Origin: Puniceicoccales bacterium
GTDB taxonomy: Bacteria > Verrucomicrobiota > Verrucomicrobiia > Opitutales > JAIRLM01
NCBI GenBank assembly: GCA_031268535.1
Contig: JAIRXB010000005.1
Span: 1 to 53,693 of the forward strand
Length of the DNA: 53,693 nucleotides
Reading direction: 5' to 3'
In this document: one piece after another, positions 1 through 8,240 of the stretch
How the letters are laid out: every line of letters begins with the position of its first letter
Position numbering within the stretch: the stretch's first letter is position 1
Program-made: the position numbers and the translations under genes
The notes under the pieces: model-generated
What the model was told of the DNA's origin: nothing
Databases searched by the model: none
The model's input: only the letters and a program-made list of their open reading frames with translations

Positions 1-492
1 CCATGCCGCAAATGGCAGATTTTCATTGCTGGATGCAGTCATTTTTTCCACGCCGCTTTCGCCGAAAACGAAAAGGTGCTCCTAGGAGCTAGCGAACTCA
101 TATCGTCGATTGTCTCCGACAACCCACCACATAAATCGTCTTTTTTTGCCGCACTGCTAGAACTGGCACGAGAGACAGAAATATTTGCCGCACTATTCGC
201 AACGGTTCACCCATATTTTGATTCGGCCGGCAATGCGCAATGCACATGCGCATCAAGCAAAGACGACACTCTATTGCAGCGGGAAAAGGTTGAAGTGTAC
301 ACCACACGCGCCAACGCCGAACTTGAAGCGCTCAACCAAGTTTCCAATTCTAGCGCAGCTGACGGCACAAAGTCTAAACCCCGGCTCGAACCGCTACCGC
401 CACGCGATTGGAAGTGGAAACCGGCACGCAACACCTGTGCAGCGGCAGCGATGCCGATTCGTCCGCCAACCAAACCGAGTGGAAAATCGTAA
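1..492 (+). pseudogene. Frameshifted partial paralogue of the 441-aa unknown gene downstream
   Basis: The first 492 bases match the 3' part of the gene at 865-2190 (about 1725-2190), and the match starts at the window edge, so the gene is also cut on the left. Relative to the intact copy, one base is missing in the T-rich stretch near 41-48, which breaks the upstream reading frame. From 76 (GTG) an open frame of 138 codons continues and shares a well-conserved block with the intact copy (ETEIFAALFATV, then FDSAGNAQCTC, then SSKD). After about residue 85 the two copies diverge. Between the frameshift and the shared block this copy carries a different segment of about 10 extra residues. No known domain is recognised. 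It could be a remnant, or an expressed short form starting at 76; the frameshift favours a remnant. Confidence 0.55.
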
Positions 493-565
493 CGCCAAGA
501 ATGGCAACCATAAGCGGGACCTAAGTCAATTACGTTTAGCCAGGCAAAACGTCGGCTGGAACTGA
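1..565 (+). repeat. Diverged direct repeat, copy A (copy B at about 1725-2244)
   Basis: Nucleotide similarity between this stretch and 1725-2244 covers the C-terminal coding part and continues past the stop codons into the 3' flank, where both copies carry a similar CTAAGTCA-containing stretch followed by a GGCCAGG-like end. This indicates a segmental duplication of about 0.5 kb or more rather than only protein-level similarity. The left limit lies outside the window. Confidence 0.6.
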
Positions 566-864
566 ACCAGTTTTTCTGCCATCGATAGATTATTGACGAA
601 TTTGCTGCAGCTAACTCGCATTGCCGTAATGGCACAAAAAGAACTGGCCGACTGCTTCGTTCTGCGTGAGCATATGAGATCGTAAAAGCTCCGCGAAGTC
701 GGCTGCGGAACGAACAATGGCAATCCGCCACACAAGCGGAGCTGCTGCCGCAAAAAAAAATCGATCCCGCGCCCCATGTCCACCACGCCGCTGCGGCAAC
801 TGAAAAACAATTAATTTTACAGTTTTGCATTGCCTTCCGCCATTTCTTTGGAATCAGGTTTGCA
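493..864. other. Intergenic gap of 372 bases with no supported gene
   Basis: The first 70 or so bases resemble the 3' flank of the downstream paralogue. The rest has no open frame I would defend; the long minus-strand frames here have no recognisable content. There is no tRNA-like fold, and the A-run near 755-763 is on the wrong side of a weak stem to be a terminator. Confidence 0.5.
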
Positions 865-2190
865 ATGGATAGATGCGGTGGAAGCCGATTTCTCAGTTTA
901 ACGGGCCCAGATGGCACACTGGCAAATGACGCTAAATATGTTGAAGACGTTATCGCCAACGTCGCTAGTGCAGCAGAAACAATACGCGAAAAAATAGTCA
1001 AACTAGAGGAAATAGAAAGAGCCGCTTCGGCGAGAGCCGGTGGGAATGTGGCGCAAGCTCATCTTATTCTTGACGCAATCCGCGCTGGTGACATCGGCAG
1101 AATCCCTCCACCACTCATACATGCAAATCGGTCGCCGTATCCAGAGATGATGACGCTCGTCTCGCATCTCGCCGCTTACGCCGCCGCCGCCGAATTTGCA
1201 ATAGCATCAGAACAACCTTTTTTGCCTATTTTTACACCGAGGGATAATGCATGGTCACTCAAAGCTATCGCTACCAACTCCGAAATCACCAAAAACCTAC
1301 TCACCCGCACCACGCAGCTCTCGGCCCACATAGCGCTGGTGATCGCCACAATCTATGGCCTGCGCAATTTGCTGCCCGACAACATTGCCGTGAAAGTCGC
1401 GGACAGCATAGTCAACCTGCGCAGCGCACAAAACGACATCGACGCTATTACAAGAGCCCTGCAACCTTACGCTGCTGCAGTTGTCACAAAGATTGCCCGT
1501 TTTGCGTCGTTGGCGACTGGAACATCGGGAATGATTCCTGCTGCCGCCATTCATGGAATAGGGAAGGCCGCACTCTTTTTGGAAGAAAGACTGGATCGCA
1601 AGCTTCTTGAAAGTGTAGCTTCACGCACGCAAGAAGGCGCACTTTCCGTGCTCGCAGTTCTTGCAAATGAAGCAATTGGAGAAAATGTGCCAACTGCCCT
1701 TGCAAGTGCAGCAGCAGCCATTTACTGTGCCACAAATGGCAGGCTTTCATTGCTGGATGCAGTCTCTTTTCTTCATGCCGCTTTCGTCGAAAACGAAAAG
1801 GCACTCACAAAAGCGAGGAGAGTTCTGCTATTAATTGTCGATGCAAATCCGGAATGTGAACCATATCTTCTCGAAGTAGCTGTACAGTTAGCCATGGAGA
1901 CAGAAATATTTGCCGCACTATTCGCAACGGTTTACCCGCATTTTGATTCGGCCGGCAATGCGCAATGCACGTGCACATCAAGTAAAGACGGCGCTCTATT
2001 GCAGCGGGAAACGGTTGTGGCGCACACCACATGCGCCAACGCCGAACTTGCAGCACGGAACTATGCGGAAACAACGGCCATTCCAAAGTTGAGATCCTGC
2101 TTCACGCATTGGTCGAAACGCCATAGCGTGCGGCGATATTGGTTTCCACGGCCAAGTAGAAAACCACAACTCCAATACTGGCTACCCTAA
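865..2190 (+). CDS. Unknown Ala-rich helical protein (441 aa), duplicated family
   Basis: I do not recognise this protein. It is predicted mostly alpha-helical and rich in Ala, with a charged segment near residues 30-55 (repeated Glu/Arg/Lys), an Ala-rich hydrophobic stretch near 95-115 and moderately hydrophobic helices through the middle. There is no clear signal peptide and no obvious transmembrane hairpin. A Cys-containing block (NAQCTCTSSKD, about residue 370) is the best conserved part shared with the broken copy at 1-492. The last 40 residues are basic and aromatic (RRYWFPRPSRKP) and are not shared. The ATG at 865 is the first in frame; only a weak purine-rich site precedes it. The gene sits alone, on the opposite strand to fbaB. 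A lineage-specific, possibly host-directed protein is plausible but not shown. Confidence 0.6.
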   Translation: MDRCGGSRFLSLTGPDGTLANDAKYVEDVIANVASAAETIREKIVKLEEIERAASARAGGNVAQAHLILDAIRAGDIGRIPPPLIHANRSPYPEMMTLVSHLAAYAAAAEFAIASEQPFLPIFTPRDNAWSLKAIATNSEITKNLLTRTTQLSAHIALVIATIYGLRNLLPDNIAVKVADSIVNLRSAQNDIDAITRALQPYAAAVVTKIARFASLATGTSGMIPAAAIHGIGKAALFLEERLDRKLLESVASRTQEGALSVLAVLANEAIGENVPTALASAAAAIYCATNGRLSLLDAVSFLHAAFVENEKALTKARRVLLLIVDANPECEPYLLEVAVQLAMETEIFAALFATVYPHFDSAGNAQCTCTSSKDGALLQRETVVAHTTCANAELAARNYAETTAIPKLRSCFTHWSKRHSVRRYWFPRPSRKPQLQYWLP

Positions 2191-2244
2191 GCGACGCCTA
2201 AGTCAGCTACGGCCCGGCCAAGCAAAAATATTGTCGGCCAGGCG
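1725..2244 (+). repeat. Diverged direct repeat, copy B
   Basis: This is the counterpart of copy A at the left edge. It covers the 3' third of the 441-aa gene and about 55 bases beyond its stop codon. Here the reading frame is intact, so this copy is taken as the less decayed one. Confidence 0.55.
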
Positions 2245-2261
2245 GATGAATGACTAGCCGC

Positions 2262-3323
2262 CTAGGCGACCGTGATGTCCCTATTCAGGTAAACATCCTG
2301 TATGGTGTGAAGCAGCTCAACGCCTTCATCCATTGGACGCTGGAAAGCCTTTCGTCCGGAGATCAATCCGGCTCCACCTCCGCGCTTGTTCACGATGGCG
2401 GTTCGCACGGCCTCCGCGAAATCGCCCTCTCCACCACTGGAGGCACCGCCGGAATTTATTAGGGCGCAGCGCCCCATGTAGCAATTTGCCACCTGGTAAC
2501 GCGTCAAATCAATGGGATGCTCGCTGCACAGCTGACCATACATGCGACTGTCCCATTTGCCGAACTTGATGGCGCTAAATCCACCGTTATTCTCCGGCGA
2601 CTTCTGCTTAATGATATCTGCCTCGATGGTGCAGCCTAGGTGATTGCCTTGCCCGGTCAAGTCGGCCGCAAGGTGGTAGTCTTTGCCGTCCCTATTGAAC
2701 GCCGAATTGCGCAAATAGCACCAAAGAATGGTGGCCATCCCAAGCTCGTGGGCGTGCTGAAATGCATCGGCGGTCTCCTGCAGCTGCCTCATCGATTCGT
2801 CGGACCCAAAATAGATTGTTGCACCTATTGCCGCCGCACCCATGTCCCAGGCCTGCTCAACTTGGCCGAAATATATCTGGTCATGCTTGTTTGGGTAGGT
2901 CAGCAGCTCATTGTGATTCAGCTTAACTATGTAGGGTATTTTGTGGCAATATTTCCTGGCGCTCGCCCCTAGCACTCCAAGGGTTGAAGCGACTCCATTG
3001 CAGCCTCCATCGATGGCCAATTTCACGATATTGTCCGGATCGAAGTAGAGTGCATTTGCGGCAAAACTGGCCCCAGCCGTATGCTCTATGCCCTGGTCGA
3101 CCGGTAAAATGGAAAGATATCCAGTGCCGGCCAATCGACCAGCCCCAAAAATTCTCGCCAGATTGTTGAGGACCTGGGGATTGCGATCGGAGTCGCGCCA
3201 CGCCTTTTCCACAAAATTCGGGCACGGGAGGTGAAGTAGCTCCTTCCCGATGGTGCGGCAACTGTGCCGGAGAAGCTCTCCGCCGTCGCCGGCAAGAAAT
3301 TTTTCGATGTGTTTGTTCTTCAT
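2262..3323 (-). CDS. fbaB: Class I fructose-bisphosphate aldolase, DhnA type
   Basis: This enzyme cleaves fructose 1,6-bisphosphate to dihydroxyacetone phosphate and glyceraldehyde 3-phosphate (reversibly) through a Schiff-base lysine, in the cytoplasm. At 353 aa the protein has the expected length. Recognisable family blocks are [11 protein letters not shown] in the N-terminal third, [55 protein letters not shown] and [12 protein letters not shown] near the C-terminus. It is the DhnA/FbaB family, unrelated to the zinc-dependent class II enzyme. The ATG at 3323 is the natural start. It follows the 97-aa gene on the same strand with a 79-base gap, so the two may be co-transcribed. gpmI and pgk, two other glycolytic genes, lie elsewhere in the window. 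Confidence 0.95.
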   Translation of the reverse strand: MKNKHIEKFLAGDGGELLRHSCRTIGKELLHLPCPNFVEKAWRDSDRNPQVLNNLARIFGAGRLAGTGYLSILPVDQGIEHTAGASFAANALYFDPDNIVKLAIDGGCNGVASTLGVLGASARKYCHKIPYIVKLNHNELLTYPNKHDQIYFGQVEQAWDMGAAAIGATIYFGSDESMRQLQETADAFQHAHELGMATILWCYLRNSAFNRDGKDYHLAADLTGQGNHLGCTIEADIIKQKSPENNGGFSAIKFGKWDSRMYGQLCSEHPIDLTRYQVANCYMGRCALINSGGASSGGEGDFAEAVRTAIVNKRGGGAGLISGRKAFQRPMDEGVELLHTIQDVYLNRDITVA

Positions 3324-3402
3324 CCCATGGAATCATGAACGCATCCGCACCTGTGCCGCAATGCTTTTTCGCGGTGATGGCGCGGAAGTTTTGCCCATTC
3401 CA

Positions 3403-3696
3403 TCATGAAACCTCATCGGTCACAATGTCCTCCACCTCAATGTAGTGGTCGAGAACCTCCTGGACGATGTCGATGAGGTCGAAGCGGTGATCCGCCGAGC
3501 GAAATGTCTTAAGGGGGAGCTCACGCACCAATTCCGCCAATCGGGAAAGGATGAAAATCCGCGCCTCGATGTCGTCGTTCGGAATGTCAAAGTCCTGCAG
3601 GATGCCTTCCACATTGGAAATGCCAACGGATGACCCCTGCACTGCGCGCAATACATTGCGCGTGACAGATAGAAGCTTTTCTTCGCTAAGTGTCAT
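3403..3696 (-). CDS. Small acidic unknown protein (97 aa), possibly acyl-carrier-like
   Basis: This is a short, acidic, helical protein without membrane segments. Its size, acidity and helical pattern recall acyl carrier proteins, but I see no DSL phosphopantetheine motif: the nearest Ser-containing stretch is FRSADHRFD. I therefore leave the function open. The C-terminal half (EVLDHYIEVEDIVTDEV) is strongly acidic. It lies directly upstream of fbaB on the same strand with a 79-base gap. The ATG at 3696 is the only sensible start; no clear ribosome binding site precedes it. Confidence 0.65.
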   Translation of the reverse strand: MTLSEEKLLSVTRNVLRAVQGSSVGISNVEGILQDFDIPNDDIEARIFILSRLAELVRELPLKTFRSADHRFDLIDIVQEVLDHYIEVEDIVTDEVS

Positions 3697-3818
3697 GGTG
3701 CCAGCGCAGTGTTGCCGTTACGGAGAAATGGTCAACGGCAATGTTGCTCTGCGCAATCAAGTCCGACCGGAAGCGCAACAAACATTGACAAATCGGTCAA
3801 GCGCCATAGGGGAAGGCA

Positions 3819-5246
3819 ATGACTATTTCCGCAATTGGCAACGGCAGCCCGGCGGGGCCGGGGGCGGGAAATGGCAACAATCAAGCGCAAATTACAGCAA
3901 TTGCTTCGTTTACGATTTTGTCTCAGACTTGCATCGCCGTACACGGCAAAGCCTATGCAAAATTTTTTGCACTTCTAGATGTTGCCTATGGAGCTATTTC
4001 CATATTAATATTCTTCGTCGCACTCATTCGCCTAGCAGTTAACTATGGGCGCCACGGCACAGCTTGTCTCGGATGGGTTTTCCTGTTCCATTCCGTCGCC
4101 AATCACTCATCTGCCAAAGTAGAATTGGCCAAAGTGGACGAAAAAGAAAAGACAGAAGCCGCAGAGACGAAATGCTCAAGTGAATTTCCAGATGAAGCGC
4201 AATGGCAAAATATCGTCGCGAAATTTTTGGCTAAGCACGGCCGGATCGTCGTAGACTGCGGCACTGGAAACGGCACAAACGGCTGCCTGGCGGCTTCTCT
4301 GTTGCAATGCGCCGAAGGCACAAATCACGCAACGGCCGATCAGTGCGATTCTTTTCGTGAACGGCTAAAGTCGGAAGCCATTGCCATCTTTAAACTAGCC
4401 GTCAACGGGCTTGACGCAAGTCACAGCAAGGCCAAAACTCTCATGTTGGCGCTGATTGACCAAATTGCAGGTGGAAATTTCACCGTGCCATTGACGCCTG
4501 ACATACGTGCGGGAATTGCTGACGCAAAGGCATTGGCGCACGAGTCCTATGGATATTTTACAGATAATCACATTCGATTGGCTAGTGAATTTAACTTCCA
4601 TTTTGGTGTAGCCACTGCAATACGCCGCCATCTTGGACTAGATGGCAGCAAGCCATCACAAGACGAAAACGACGACGACATCGCGCGCGGCACAGCCTAT
4701 GCCGACGAAGCCATCGGCAAATTGTCAAGAGAAGAGCTTCTCGCGCTCTGCGGTTTTCACGATGACCAACAGGACAAATCAGACGTGAAATCGCTTAGCG
4801 GTGATATTGGCACTGCCATGCAAAAACTGAATCACCTAATGGGCAGTCCAGCCAGCAAAACTGACGCACTTGAGCTGCTTTTTACCCTGTGCGACGCTGC
4901 CGTCATTAGCCTTTACGGCAATGATGCAATGCGCCGACTCTGCACCCATTCAAATGTTGAAGGGAGCGGGTTGGCAGCGAACTCTCCAGGGCTCATTAGG
5001 CCGCTAATGCAGACGATTTTAGTTAGCAGCAAAAGAGGAGAAATGTTTAATGTATGCGACGTAGCGATCGCTTCGTCAATGCTGGGCATAGACATTTTGC
5101 TAGTTAACATGGAGGACAAAACCTTCGCCTTGACCGGTAGCGATTTGCGCCGCAAATTTTTCACGGAAGATATGTCGCTTCCAAAAGGAACATTGATCGT
5201 TCAACACGTCCATCTACACTACAGGGCCATCGTAGCAAAAAAATAG
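3819..5246 (+). CDS. OTU-like cysteine protease (putative deubiquitinase effector), membrane-associated
   Basis: This 475-aa protein has a Gly/Asn-rich N-terminus (residues 1-22), a hydrophobic segment around 50-75 (ISILIFFVALIRLAV) likely to span the membrane, a charged linker, and a C-terminal region with OTU-family hallmarks. These are a Cys box (VVDCG, Asp146/Cys147, with NGCLAASL and Cys156), a late block matching the family's strand-helix element (DVAIASSMLGIDILLVNME) and a terminal His-aromatic motif (HLHYRAIV, His467). OTU enzymes cleave ubiquitin chains and use a DGxC box early and an H-Y/W motif late. The Cys box here is expanded (GTGNGTNGC), and either Cys147 or Cys156 could be the nucleophile. 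The span between Cys and His, about 310 residues, is longer than usual, implying an insertion. The start has a good site (GGGGAAGG) just before the ATG. The gene at 48038-50734 carries a similar VVDCG box. Confidence 0.5.
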   Translation: MTISAIGNGSPAGPGAGNGNNQAQITAIASFTILSQTCIAVHGKAYAKFFALLDVAYGAISILIFFVALIRLAVNYGRHGTACLGWVFLFHSVANHSSAKVELAKVDEKEKTEAAETKCSSEFPDEAQWQNIVAKFLAKHGRIVVDCGTGNGTNGCLAASLLQCAEGTNHATADQCDSFRERLKSEAIAIFKLAVNGLDASHSKAKTLMLALIDQIAGGNFTVPLTPDIRAGIADAKALAHESYGYFTDNHIRLASEFNFHFGVATAIRRHLGLDGSKPSQDENDDDIARGTAYADEAIGKLSREELLALCGFHDDQQDKSDVKSLSGDIGTAMQKLNHLMGSPASKTDALELLFTLCDAAVISLYGNDAMRRLCTHSNVEGSGLAANSPGLIRPLMQTILVSSKRGEMFNVCDVAIASSMLGIDILLVNMEDKTFALTGSDLRRKFFTEDMSLPKGTLIVQHVHLHYRAIVAKK

Positions 5247-5350
5247 CCACCTATTGGTTGACTTTTACGGCGCTTCTAGGGAGGCGCCGCGAAACAATAT
5301 TTTGGGAAACGGCGAAACACTACTGCGCGGCGCCTCAGCTCCTATTGCTC

Positions 5351-6940
5351 CTATGGCAAAGAGATACAAGACATCGCCAAATCGCACTCGCCATCAAGGC
5401 CGTCGACGACGCGACGCGCAAAGTCCTGGTCGCATTCAAGCAGCGTGACTCTATCAACCGGTCTTTGCCCTAATAGGGCCAAATGGGCAAGTCCGCTGGC
5501 AATTGCTTTTCGTGTGACCTTCGCAGAATTTTTCCGGAAAAAAGAACCTACGCCAGGAAATATGACCATCGCCCTAACGCCGACAGTTGTACTGGCAATG
5601 ATAAGCAGCGACACAATTACATCGAGGCGGCCATTCGTCGAAGGAATTAGCCAGCCTTTGGGAATAGCAATAAAAATATTGCGGCCAAAAACTTCACCGC
5701 TCCAAACATCAAGCCACTTACCTACGTCTCGCAGCAACTCTGGCGCGGATCTACCGTCAGGAAATATTCGCACAAAATCACCACGCCCAACAAATGACCT
5801 TGCCGCGCATGAAACCGGATCATCGGAATAATCCAATGCGGCAAAAAAATCATTTTGCCGAAAAACATCATCCACTCGGGAATCGCCGCGGCCTACACCG
5901 CCTATTTGCAACCGCCACCCAGACCTACCGGCAACTGGATCGCACACTGCGGCCGGCCCAGATGTGGCATGGCCATCGCATCGCTCCCGACTCGCAACGG
6001 CAACTTCAGGCACAACTGTAACGGCTTTAGGCATAGATGCTGATGGCGCTTGCGGCGAAAACTGAAGGTCCATTGGGGCGGCGGCAGGCAAATGACCTAA
6101 GACTCTGCGCACCGGAATGATTGCCGGCGCAGCTGGAGGAACATTTGCAGTCAGTGATGGCAATGCAGCTCCATCGGAAAATCGTCTAACTGGATCGCCC
6201 ACCACAATAGCGGATTGATCAGTCAGCACAGCAACATCACTTCCAGTTTCTGCGGCGCCATTACGCTCGCCCATAACGATCGGCTCCGATCGCCCATACC
6301 TTGGCACTGCAATTTCAGGCATAACGGCCAATGGCGCTTGCCGCAAAAACCGAAGATGCATTGGGCCGACGACAGGCGGACAACCTAAGGCGATGCGTTC
6401 CGGAATGGCTGCCGGCACAGCTTGAGGAACATTCCGCACAGTTGGCTGTGGCTCCAATATAGCTACATCGAAGCGCCTACATACTGCCGCTTGCGTATCC
6501 ACTAAAGCGCCATCATCACGAGCCCTTAGCGCAGTGACATCTGGCCCATTTGCATTTGGCCCATCTATCACAACGACATATGGCCCAGACGACGCAGCAG
6601 CATCATTCCGGGTTTCTGCGGCATCATTATGCTCATCTCCAACTAGCTGCTCAAGGAGCGCCGAGCGCCCATTTGGCTCATCTTCTGTCGGACTTGCACC
6701 CCAAAGCGAACGATAGGAATTTATCCAAACGCCAATTATGCGCCCGGCGCCAAAAATGCACCCTCCGCCAAAAGCGATAGCTAAGGCAATTATAAGAGCT
6801 TCCGGAACGCCAAAGAGAATGCCGCGCAATACACACGCCGTCCTCATTACTCCGTTCTCAAGAAGCGAGCGCTGCCCAGTGCCAAATTCGCCGACGCCGA
6901 TTTGATCCGCATGGCCATGGCGCACTATTACTAAATCCAT
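5351..6940 (-). CDS. Unknown repeat-containing membrane protein (529 aa)
   Basis: I do not recognise the full protein. The first residues (MDLVIVRHGHAD) look like the RHG box at the start of histidine phosphatases, but the rest of that fold is not evident. A hydrophobic segment lies at about 45-70 (ALIIALAIAFGGGCIF) and another near 440-465 (VIVSLLIIASTTVGVRAMVIF). Between them are about 300 residues of Pro/Ala/Val-rich sequence containing at least two diverged copies of a roughly 96-residue unit: AAIPERIALG, then PMHLRF, against AIIPVRRVLG, then PMDLQF. The unit also contains AAET-type stretches. The C-terminal region after 470 is basic and then acidic. It is convergent with the OTU-like gene at 3819-5246. 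The two membrane anchors with a repetitive middle suggest an envelope or host-membrane protein. Confidence 0.55.
   Translation of the reverse strand: MDLVIVRHGHADQIGVGEFGTGQRSLLENGVMRTACVLRGILFGVPEALIIALAIAFGGGCIFGAGRIIGVWINSYRSLWGASPTEDEPNGRSALLEQLVGDEHNDAAETRNDAAASSGPYVVVIDGPNANGPDVTALRARDDGALVDTQAAVCRRFDVAILEPQPTVRNVPQAVPAAIPERIALGCPPVVGPMHLRFLRQAPLAVMPEIAVPRYGRSEPIVMGERNGAAETGSDVAVLTDQSAIVVGDPVRRFSDGAALPSLTANVPPAAPAIIPVRRVLGHLPAAAPMDLQFSPQAPSASMPKAVTVVPEVAVASRERCDGHATSGPAAVCDPVAGRSGWRLQIGGVGRGDSRVDDVFRQNDFFAALDYSDDPVSCAARSFVGRGDFVRIFPDGRSAPELLRDVGKWLDVWSGEVFGRNIFIAIPKGWLIPSTNGRLDVIVSLLIIASTTVGVRAMVIFPGVGSFFRKNSAKVTRKAIASGLAHLALLGQRPVDRVTLLECDQDFARRVVDGLDGECDLAMSCISLP
6071..6445 (-). repeat. 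Two diverged copies of an internal coding repeat (about 288-base unit)
   Basis: Bases about 6071-6160 and 6359-6445 align over some 85 positions with many third-position differences; both contain CATTGGG, ACCTAAG, CCGGAATG and GAGGAACATT in the same order. They encode matching segments of the 529-aa protein. The divergence indicates an old tandem duplication. Confidence 0.55.
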
Positions 6941-7209
6941 TGGGCCTGTGTGAGTTGCGCGTTTTGCCCAGTCAAGATTTTTTTAAACTTTTGTTCAATC
7001 AAAATTGCCTGGCGCAATCTCGCCAATCTAAATGATGCGGCAACAACTCGCATCTTCTACGACAACAATGGATGCAAATTTCCAAATGCGCCGAAGCAGT
7101 CAACAGACACCGCAAGCACCGCAATGGTGCCTGATCTGGCAAACTAATTGGCTCAACGTGCGCAACCGAAAAATACGTTTGAATGCAATTCTGCGGCAAA
7201 ACCTTTCCG

Positions 7210-7297
7210 CCGGAGAGAGGGATTCGAACCCTCGGACCTTCGCTGGCGGGTCACCTTCTTAGGGAGAAGACGCTTTCGACCACTCAGCCATCTCTTC
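7210..7297 (-). pseudogene. Decayed tRNA-Ser copy 1 (anticodon position reads CCT)
   Basis: This copy retains the long variable arm, the D-arm (GGCTGAGTGGTCGAAAGC) and the T-loop (GGTTCGAATCCC) of the intact copy at 8241-8332. It lacks two bases in the 3' acceptor strand, so the acceptor stem no longer pairs in register, and carries a further change (GAAGAGA for GGAGAGA). The anticodon loop reads TCCCTAA: the invariant U33 is C, and positions 34-36 are CCT instead of GCT. No CCA is encoded. A tRNA with a serine body and a CCU anticodon would misread AGG, so I take it as inactive. Confidence 0.7.
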
Positions 7298-7536
7298 GGA
7301 GGATCCACACAAAGCCATGATTTGCTCAGCTTGAGGTGACTCAGCGCCAATCCGGTGCCGGCCAATCCGGCACAGGCACGGCGCGCTATCGCTAAACTCG
7401 TTTGACCCGTACGAATTAGGCATTTTGCTCTTCCGAGAATTTTTATTGGCGAGCGGCTCTTTTCCGGCCCACAAAAGCTTTTTCGCCAATGGCCATTGCA
7501 AAAAAAAAGCTAGTCGCGGCTGACTTGGCACACTCC

Positions 7537-7890
7537 ATGGTAAGCGGCGACAATGAATTCTTCGAGGCACTCGAGCGCCTAATCGGCGAATGCGGAATCA
7601 CCATTGACCGACCCAAAGGAACGGCCCATCCGCAATTCCCAGATCTCATCTACCCAATGGATTACGGCTACATCAACAATACGCAATCCCAGGACGGTGG
7701 CGGAATTGATGTGTTCGTTGGCGACGCCGGCCGCGCCGAAGTCGTCGCCGTCATTTGCTCAGTCGACCTAGCCAAGAGGGACGCCAGGTTAAAAGTTCTG
7801 TACAAATGCAGCGAAGAAAACATCTAAACTGCACTGCGACTGATAAATAACAACTCCATGAATGGAATTCTTTTCGGGAGAAAATTCTAG
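7537..7890 (+). pseudogene. Inorganic pyrophosphatase-like gene interrupted by an in-frame TAA
   Basis: The protein matches the small soluble inorganic pyrophosphatase-like family that hydrolyses PPi: ITIDRPKGTAHPQFPDL, then IYPMDYGYIN, then DGGGIDVFVGD, then VDLAKRDARLKVLYKCSEEN. A TAA at 7825-7827 ends the open frame after KCSEENI. The same frame continues past it for 20 codons to a TAG at 7888-7890 and encodes INNNSMNGILFGRK, which closely fits the usual C-terminal end of the family. One base change could restore the frame, so this looks like a recent nonsense mutation removing about 21 residues. The ATG at 7537 fits the family's N-terminus; an in-frame ATG at 7489 adds 16 residues, but that stretch is part of the repeated cassette and is probably not coding. 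A truncated active enzyme or stop readthrough cannot be excluded. Confidence 0.7.
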
Positions 7891-7931
7891 TCGTTCGCCA
7901 TTTGGCCCACACCAAAACTTAGGCGCCAATG

Positions 7932-8019
7932 GCGGAGAGAGGGATTCGAGCCCTCGGACTTTCGTTGGCGGGCCACCTTCTTAGCGGGAAGGCGCTTTCG
8001 ACCACTCAGCCATCTCTCC
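7932..8019 (-). pseudogene. Decayed tRNA-Ser copy 2
   Basis: This copy is nearly identical to the intact tRNA-Ser but also lacks the two acceptor-strand bases, so the 7-base-pair acceptor stem is out of register, and U33 of the anticodon loop is C (CCGCTAA). The GCT anticodon and an encoded CCA are retained. The stem defect and loss of U33 make function unlikely. Confidence 0.65.
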
Positions 8020-8097
8020 GGAGAATCCACCGAAGCCAGGATCCGCTCAGTTTTAAGCGGATCAGCGCCAATCCGGCACAGGCACTGCGCGCTATCG

Positions 8098-8124
8098 CTA
8101 ACTCGTTTGGCTCGTACGAGTTAG
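8098..8124. other. Inverted repeat in the tRNA-Ser spacer (9-bp stem)
   Basis: CTAACTCGT and ACGAGTTAG form a perfect 9-base-pair inverted repeat around a 9-base loop. In the equivalent spacer of the first unit (about 7392-7420) the repeat is partly decayed. It lies in the region upstream of a tRNA-Ser copy, so it could be an operator or a transcript hairpin. There is no T-run to make it a convincing terminator. Confidence 0.35.
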
Positions 8125-8193
8125 GCGTTTCGCTCCTCTAAGAATTTTTATTGGCTGGCGGCTCTTTTCTGGCCCACAAAAGCTTTTTCGCCA

Positions 8194-8232
8194 ATGGCCA
8201 TTGCAAAAAAAAAGCTAGTCGCAACTGACTTG
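8194..8232 (+). pseudogene. Copied stub of the sequence preceding pyrophosphatase
   Basis: Thirteen codons identical or nearly identical to those at 7489-7527 (MAIAKKKLVA) are repeated here and then run straight into the third tRNA-Ser. This is the end of the second cassette unit and carries no pyrophosphatase domain; it is not a gene. Confidence 0.6.
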
Positions 8233-8240
8233 GGCGCCAA

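Noticed and set aside
3785-3813. TTGACA as a -35 box before the OTU-like gene
   Set aside because: At 17 bases downstream the sequence is AGGGGA, which is not a -10 box and coincides with the ribosome binding site.
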